Origin: Proteobacteria bacterium UBA2996
GTDB lineage: Bacteria > Pseudomonadota > Gammaproteobacteria > Arenicellales > UBA868
NCBI GenBank assembly: GCA_002346525.1
Contig: DDZY01000192.1
Coordinates: 1 to 19,497 of the forward strand
Direction: 5' to 3'
DNA length: 19,497 nt
Part shown: in pieces, positions 15,873-19,497 of the stretch
How positions within the stretch are numbered: position 1 is the stretch's first letter
Layout of the letters: each line of letters begins with the position of its first letter
Notes under the pieces: model-generated
What the model was told of the DNA's origin: nothing
The model's input: only the letters and a program-made list of their open reading frames with translations
Database searches by the model: none
Program-made: the position numbers and the translations under genes

Positions 15873-16901
15873 ATGAATCTGCCAGACGCAATCCGAAAGG
15901 TTTCTCGCGGCGAAGATCTTGCCCGCGAAGAGATGGGCCAAGTAATGCATATCATCATGAGCGGTGATGCCACCCCCGCTCAGATCGGCGCTGTATTGAC
16001 AGCCCTGCATATCAAGGGCGAAACGGTTGAAGAATTGACCGGCGCAGCGATGGTGATGCGTGAATTTGCCGCCAACGTCAGTGTCCAGGCGGATCAGGTT
16101 GCTGATTCTGTTGGCACGGGAGGTGATGGGGCGAGTCTTTTTAACGTATCCACAGCATCAGCCCTGGTGGCTTGTGCCGCCGGAGCCGTTATGGCCAAAC
16201 ACGGCAACCGGGCCGCGACCGGAAAATCAGGAAGCGCTGATGTACTGGAGGCGGCCGGCGTCAACATTACACTTACCCCGGAGCAGGTCGCTCAGACTAT
16301 CGATGCCGTGGGAATCGGGTTTATGTTTGCGCCAACACACCACGGCGCAACCCGACATGCCGTTGGGCCGCGACGGGAAATCGGGGTTCGAACATTGTTC
16401 AACCTTCTTGGCCCTTTGACCAATCCGGCGGGCGCCCGCTGGCAGTTGGTCGGGGTCTTTGAACGAGCTTGGGTGCATCCTCTGGCCCAGGCGTTCTTAA
16501 GCCTGGGAAGTGTTCACACGCTGGTGGTGTGTTCGGACGACGGGCTGGATGAAATCAGCATCGCATCCGATACGTATGTTTCTGAGCTTCGTGAGGGTGA
16601 GATTACGAATTACACCATCACACCCGAGCAGTTTGATATCGAGCGCCAATCGCTTGCGCCCCTGGCGGTCGGCAACGCCGAGGAGAGTTTCGAGATGATT
16701 CAGGGAGTGCTGAACGGCGAATCCGGACCGGCGAGTGACATGGTTGCCTTGAACGCAGGCGCGACGATTTATGCAGCGGATCTTGCAGAGTCGCTTGCCG
16801 ACGGCGTGGAGCGGGCGAGAGAGATTCTCACCAGCCAAGCCGGGGCGGCCAAGCTTGAGGAACTGGCCTCCTATACCCAGCAGTTTTCCGACCCAGACTG
16901 A
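15873..16901 (+). CDS. trpD: Anthranilate phosphoribosyltransferase
   Basis: Joins anthranilate and phosphoribosyl pyrophosphate in tryptophan synthesis; cytoplasmic homodimer. The 342-residue length is standard. Sites seen: the PRPP glycine loop SVGTGGDG (79-86), NVSTASA (91-97), KHGNRAATGKSGSADVLEAAGV (109-130) and the anthranilate-binding PTHHGATRHAVGPRREIGVRTLFNLLGPLTNPA. The second metal-site acids are in CSDDGLDEIS. No other trp gene is next to it: the partner genes trpE, G and C are not in the window, so it is a dispersed trpD rather than part of a visible trp operon. A RAM-domain protein gene starts 16 bases after it and is likely co-transcribed, ending at the terminator at 17177-17209. 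Confidence 0.95.
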   Translation: MNLPDAIRKVSRGEDLAREEMGQVMHIIMSGDATPAQIGAVLTALHIKGETVEELTGAAMVMREFAANVSVQADQVADSVGTGGDGASLFNVSTASALVACAAGAVMAKHGNRAATGKSGSADVLEAAGVNITLTPEQVAQTIDAVGIGFMFAPTHHGATRHAVGPRREIGVRTLFNLLGPLTNPAGARWQLVGVFERAWVHPLAQAFLSLGSVHTLVVCSDDGLDEISIASDTYVSELREGEITNYTITPEQFDIERQSLAPLAVGNAEESFEMIQGVLNGESGPASDMVALNAGATIYAADLAESLADGVERAREILTSQAGAAKLEELASYTQQFSDPD

Positions 16902-16917
16902 TCAGGGACCCTAAGCG

Positions 16918-17157
16918 ATGCAGACGATTTTTGTACAGGTAAAGTGTGAGTTAGGGCAGGCATATCAGGTGGCGCAGTCACTCGTCGATGTCGAAGGGGT
17001 ATCCGAAGTATTCTCGATTTCGGGACCCTATGATCTGCTGGCCAAGTGTTATGTTGAGGATGGCGAGGACGTGGGTCACTTCGTCAATCAGCGGGTTCAG
17101 GCGCTGGCCGGTATCCGGGATACGCAAACGATTATTGCCTTCAACGCCTTCAGCTGA
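16918..17157 (+). CDS. Stand-alone Lrp/AsnC ligand-binding (RAM) domain protein
   Basis: The 79-residue protein is a single RAM/ACT-like domain (beta-alpha-beta-beta-alpha-beta) without the DNA-binding half of Lrp. Evidence: the first strand TIFVQVKCELG, the helix YQVAQSLVDVEGVSEVF, the central ISGPYDLLAKCYVED block, where Lrp regulators have GxYDxLLxV, and the last strand RDTQTIIAFNAF. Such solitary domains bind amino acids or other small effectors and may pair with full-length Lrp proteins. AGGGA lies nine bases before the ATG. It directly follows trpD, so an amino-acid-sensing role is tempting but not shown. The terminator lies 19 bases after the stop. Confidence 0.88.
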   Translation: MQTIFVQVKCELGQAYQVAQSLVDVEGVSEVFSISGPYDLLAKCYVEDGEDVGHFVNQRVQALAGIRDTQTIIAFNAFS

Positions 17158-17176
17158 TTTTTTCGATCCAAAGAAC

Positions 17177-17209
17177 AACAAAAAGGCCGGCTTAGCCGGC
17201 CTTTTTGTT
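17177..17209. terminator. Strong bidirectional rho-independent terminator
   Basis: A perfect 15-base-pair hairpin has arms 17177-17191 and 17195-17209 around a TTA loop. The GC core is GGCCGGC, the 5' side is A-rich and the 3' side has CTTTTTGTTT. Because the A and T tracts mirror each other, it can end transcripts from both sides: trpD and the RAM gene on the + strand, and the cytochrome gene on the - strand, whose stop codon lies 18 bases away. Confidence 0.9.
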
Positions 17210-17226
17210 TGAACTCCGAAGAAAGC

Positions 17227-17730
17227 TTACTGAGACTGCGCCACCATGTGGTCGACGGCCGCTTTGACCTCGTCATCAGAGAGCGACATATTGCCGCCCT
17301 TTGCAGGCATGACACCTGCTTGGCCCTGCAGACCCTGAATCGCGTTGGTATAAAGCGTCTCGTTACCCTGCGCGATGCGCTCAGCCCAGACCGTAGCGTC
17401 GCCCACACGCGGGGCGCCGGCAATGCCTGCCGCATGGCACGCCATGCAGGCGTTCTGGTAAACGCCCGCACCGTCGATCGCGACAGCGGCCAACTGGACG
17501 GTTTCGGCTTGCGCCATTTCGTCACCAGCGACACTGATCTGCCCTACAGGCTGAAGCGAATTATTGTTGCCCGCTTCGGCCATCGCATTGCGTCCATCAC
17601 GGACTTGGTCGGTAATCGTACCCGCATTGAGATTTCCAAGAAAAATCAGGAAGAGAGTCAGAACGACGCCCAGCACAAGGAAGATAGAAAAACTCTTGAT
17701 AAACTTTTGATCACTCATACTGCTTGCCAT
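17227..17730 (-). CDS. Membrane-anchored cytochrome c5 family protein
   Basis: Small class I cytochrome c of the c5 type facing the periplasm, expected to carry electrons in respiration. The 167 residues have an N-terminal membrane segment (about 11-33, IKSFSIFLVLGVVLTLFLIF) and a linker of about 50 residues. The heme domain has C95, C98 and H99 in NACMACH, then APRVGDATVWAERIAQG and the axial methionine M141 in GVMPAKGGNMS. No lipobox or cleavage site is obvious, so the helix is probably kept as an anchor. The start at 17730 is favoured by GGAGG eight bases upstream; the frame is open further up to 17877 but that part lacks family features. Maturation would need the Ccm system, of which ccmAB is in this window. 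Confidence 0.92.
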   Translation of the reverse strand: MASSMSDQKFIKSFSIFLVLGVVLTLFLIFLGNLNAGTITDQVRDGRNAMAEAGNNNSLQPVGQISVAGDEMAQAETVQLAAVAIDGAGVYQNACMACHAAGIAGAPRVGDATVWAERIAQGNETLYTNAIQGLQGQAGVMPAKGGNMSLSDDEVKAAVDHMVAQSQ

Positions 17731-17793
17731 GCAGGGATCCTCCGTAAAGCAATTCAGAAAAGGGGAAGGCGAATCGAAAAATTTGCTGGCCGG

Positions 17794-17799
17794 ATTATA
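17794..17799 (-). promoter_or_regulatory. Candidate promoter of the cytochrome c5 gene
   Basis: On the - strand these bases read TATAAT, a perfect sigma-70 -10 box. It is preceded by an AT-rich spacer but no clear -35 box (the sequence 16-17 bases upstream reads roughly CGCTTT). Transcription would begin about 57 bases before the start codon at 17730. Confidence 0.45.
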
Positions 17800-17885
17800 C
17801 TGAAATTTGATCCCAAAAGCGGATCGATTGCCCGGATCGGACGGATCTTTGTGTGACAAGGCGTGTGCCGAACTCAATCAAAACC

Positions 17886-18605
17886 ATGACGCTAGGAAAA
17901 GGTAAATCAGTACTTCATTTGCCGGCAGTCCTCGCTCGGCTGCATCGTGAGATGACCGTCGGGGAGGAGAGGACAGTCTGCCTCGCCCCCACTCCTTCGC
18001 GGTCGTGGACGCAGGAGCGGGCTCGAGATCTGATCGTCGGTGGGGGATTTGAACTGACCGGGTCTTGTAACTTGAGCCAAGGGGCTGCAGTGGTACGAAT
18101 CAGGCGTATCCAGAGCCTGCCGGATTCGGTTGGACCCGGGATGGGGGTGCTCATTGTGGGTCTGAACCCGAGTCCCTATTCAGCGGACTCGGGCATTCCC
18201 TATGGCCGGCCGGGAAACCGGTTCTGGCCTGCCGCGCTGGGGGCAGGGCTCGTGAGTCTGGATCGGGATGTGGATCATGCGCTTGCCTCCCATAAAGTAG
18301 GCTTCACTGACTTTGTGAGACGAACGACCCGCCGGGCGGAAGAGGTGACCACGATGGAGTACAGGACAGGTTTCGAGCGGATCTGCCGACTTGCAGGCTG
18401 GCTAAGGCCCAAGGCGGCATGCTTTGTCGGGCTTAGCGCCTGGCGCCTGGTGGCGGATAAAAAGGCCGGCCCCGGTTGGCAGGAGCAACCCATTGGGCCC
18501 TCGCGGGTTTATGTGATGCCGCATACTAGCGGTCTTAATGCGCATTCGCGGCTTGAGGATCTGACAAAACACCTTGCCAGCGTGAAGCAGTTTTGCGGGG
18601 ACTAA
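17886..18605 (+). CDS. mug: Mug/TDG-family mismatch-specific DNA glycosylase with N-terminal extension
   Basis: Removes uracil or thymine derivatives from G:U/G:T mispairs in base excision repair. From the ATG at 17886 it has 239 residues; E. coli Mug has 168. The glycosylase part starts near residue 86: motif I GLNPSPYSADSG (92-103) and GRPGNRFWP (107-115), then VGFTDFVRR and motif II MPHTSGLN (211-218). The asparagine of GLNP is the family's catalytic-site residue. About 85 residues before it have no counterpart in E. coli Mug. Their WTQERARDLIVGGGFELTG and final IRRIQSLPDSVGPGM look like the tail of a class I methyltransferase followed by a linker. The layout and wording resemble actinobacterial Mug proteins, so transfer is possible. 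A GTG at 17853 is an alternative start; neither start has a clear ribosome site. Confidence 0.85.
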   Translation: MTLGKGKSVLHLPAVLARLHREMTVGEERTVCLAPTPSRSWTQERARDLIVGGGFELTGSCNLSQGAAVVRIRRIQSLPDSVGPGMGVLIVGLNPSPYSADSGIPYGRPGNRFWPAALGAGLVSLDRDVDHALASHKVGFTDFVRRTTRRAEEVTTMEYRTGFERICRLAGWLRPKAACFVGLSAWRLVADKKAGPGWQEQPIGPSRVYVMPHTSGLNAHSRLEDLTKHLASVKQFCGD

Positions 18606-18639
18606 ATCTCGTTTGTCTTTCGGATAAAGGACACAACCT

Positions 18640-18855
18640 GTGGTGATCGGAATCAAAACCTATAAAGCTTCACTGAAAGTAACGATCAGAACATCCACGG
18701 GGGAAGTGTTCGATGAGAGCGTCGATATTGTGCTGGATGCGGACAGCAAGGAAGAGGCAAAAGCGCGGCTTGAGAATCTTCAGGCATCGGTGGAAGTGGA
18801 CGATATTCGAATCACTTCAGTGCATCATGTGGGGCGGGGAGTCAAACCGGCTTAG
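18640..18855 (+). CDS. Hypothetical 71-residue protein
   Basis: I do not recognise the family. The GTG start is preceded by AAAGGA about 10 bases upstream. The predicted chain is soluble and alternates strands and a helix: YKASLKVTIRTSTGEVFDESVDIVLDAD reads as two or three beta strands, DSKEEAKARLENLQASV as an amphipathic helix, and DDIRITSVHHVG as a last strand. No signal peptide or metal motif is seen. It lies 34 bases after mug and 47 before the lipoprotein gene on the same strand, so an operon is possible. That it is a real gene is supported by the spacing, the ribosome site and the coherent amphipathic pattern. Confidence 0.7.
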   Translation: MVIGIKTYKASLKVTIRTSTGEVFDESVDIVLDADSKEEAKARLENLQASVEVDDIRITSVHHVGRGVKPA

Positions 18856-18902
18856 CCTCTTGCTGGCCGGCAACGAATAAAAAGCCAGGCGGAGAAAAAA
18901 TT

Positions 18903-19193
18903 ATGCCAATAATGACCAACGCGCTTGGCGCACTATTGCTCGCCGTGGCAGTTCTTATGTCAGGTTGCGCTAAGCCCAAGCCCTGTGCCTGCGAAGTGCC
19001 GCGTGCGTGCTGCCGGGGATTGGTGCCGCAGTGCGCTGCCTGTGAGGAGGGTCTGACGCTCGAGGAGTGGTTCAAGAAGACCTGCCCTGATGGCGAGACA
19101 GACGCGCACTATGGCGGTTGGGATGAGGCCGCCCAGAAAGCGCTCTGGGTCTGTGAAGAGGAAGACCGACAATCAATTCAGATCTCGGAGTAG
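18903..19193 (+). CDS. Small cysteine-rich lipoprotein, function unknown
   Basis: The 96 residues start with a lipoprotein signal: hydrophobic segment ALGALLLAVAVLM and lipobox LMSG|C with C22 as the lipidated residue. The mature part of 75 residues has eight more cysteines (28, 30, 36, 37, 44, 47, 61, 84), including CxC and CxxC pairs, in the order CAC, CC, CAAC. That is an even number, which suits four disulfides or metal binding in the periplasm. Residues 51-84 (LTLEEWFKKTCPDG to ALWVC) look helical. K24 after the lipid cysteine gives no inner-membrane retention signal, so outer-membrane anchoring is likely. GGAG lies about 10 bases before the ATG. The tRNA-Arg gene follows. Confidence 0.78.
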   Translation: MPIMTNALGALLLAVAVLMSGCAKPKPCACEVPRACCRGLVPQCAACEEGLTLEEWFKKTCPDGETDAHYGGWDEAAQKALWVCEEEDRQSIQISE

Positions 19194-19216
19194 GGTCGGC
19201 CCTCGAGCTGGCTGTG

Positions 19217-19222
19217 TACAAT
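19217..19222 (+). promoter_or_regulatory. Candidate -10 box of the tRNA-Arg promoter
   Basis: TACAAT lies 24 bases before the tRNA and is followed by a GC-rich GCGTCACGCGC discriminator-like stretch. The -35 region overlaps the end of the lipoprotein gene and is weak (GGTCGG at 17 bases). Confidence 0.4.
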
Positions 19223-19246
19223 AACAGCGTCACGCGCAGTACCCAT

Positions 19247-19323
<77 letters not shown>

Positions 19324-19497
19324 AAACCCCCTTTAAATCAGGCATCAACTCCACGCAACATTTCCTGATTAGCCCTGAGTGGCCAGAAGTCAGCACAGTT
19401 TCAGCACACTAAGTTGAGTCATTCCCAAGACAGCGGTATTCTTAAGTCATAAATTAAGGAGAACTGAACGTCTCACTTTAATTCCTTCCGTAACGCT
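19324..19497. other. Gene-free stretch after tRNA-Arg with a short direct repeat
   Basis: No convincing reading frame is present to the window end. The sequence is visibly more AT-rich than the genes before it. TCAGCACA occurs twice (19390-19397 and 19401-19408), 11 bases apart. AAGGAGAA at 19458-19465 looks like a ribosome site, but no start codon follows at a usable distance. No terminator hairpin is seen right after the tRNA. Confidence 0.5.

Noticed and set aside
17209..17856. A 215-codon + strand frame across the cytochrome gene
   Set aside because: The antisense frame carries the CxxCH heme motif, axial methionine, membrane anchor, ribosome site and promoter; this one has none.

Overview
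The window looks like a piece of chromosome from a Gram-negative bacterium of the Pseudomonadota, most likely a gammaproteobacterium. This is inferred from the proteins: a CcmAB heme-transport pair, a membrane-anchored cytochrome c5, a QorA that closely follows the E. coli protein, and a LexA-type CTGT-N8-ACAG operator. The genus cannot be read from the sequence. Genes are dense, the coding DNA is moderately GC-rich, and no insertion sequence, phage module or CRISPR array is visible.

Layout. Positions 1-2230 (+) hold the end of a fumarylacetoacetate-hydrolase-family gene and ilvD. Positions 2240-3534 (-) hold ccmA and ccmB alone, without the rest of the cytochrome c maturation genes. A 288-base divergent region (3535-3822) with two dyads separates them from a one-carbon operon (3823-9136, +). 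This operon encodes a two-subunit NAD-linked formate dehydrogenase of the Methylobacterium FDH1 type (beta subunit = NuoE-NuoF fusion, alpha subunit = molybdopterin/Fe-S enzyme), followed 14 bases later by folD. Together they can join the C1-tetrahydrofolate pool to formate, CO2 and NADH. Both the dehydrogenase and FolD look like alphaproteobacterial versions.

Positions 9178-12288 (-) hold dnaE2, the error-prone polymerase. A perfect 19-bp-arm palindrome containing a LexA box ends five bases before its start codon; its usual partners imuA and imuB are absent. Positions 12363-13568 (-) hold an Fsr-like MFS exporter, divergent from a PLP-dependent ornithine-decarboxylase-type gene (13592-14776, +) with only 23 bases between the start codons. 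Then follow qorA, trpD and a free-standing Lrp/AsnC ligand-binding (RAM) domain protein on the + strand, closed by a strong bidirectional terminator at 17177-17209. Cytochrome c5 (-) shares this terminator.

The last part (17886-19323, +) holds a Mug-family DNA glycosylase with an extra N-terminal domain, an unknown 71-residue protein, a cysteine-rich small lipoprotein and a tRNA-Arg(CCG) gene. The 174 bases after the tRNA contain no gene and carry a short direct repeat; they could be the edge of an integrated element. The most unusual items are the FDH1-folD operon, the solo dnaE2 with its giant SOS palindrome, and the tRNA-Arg boundary.
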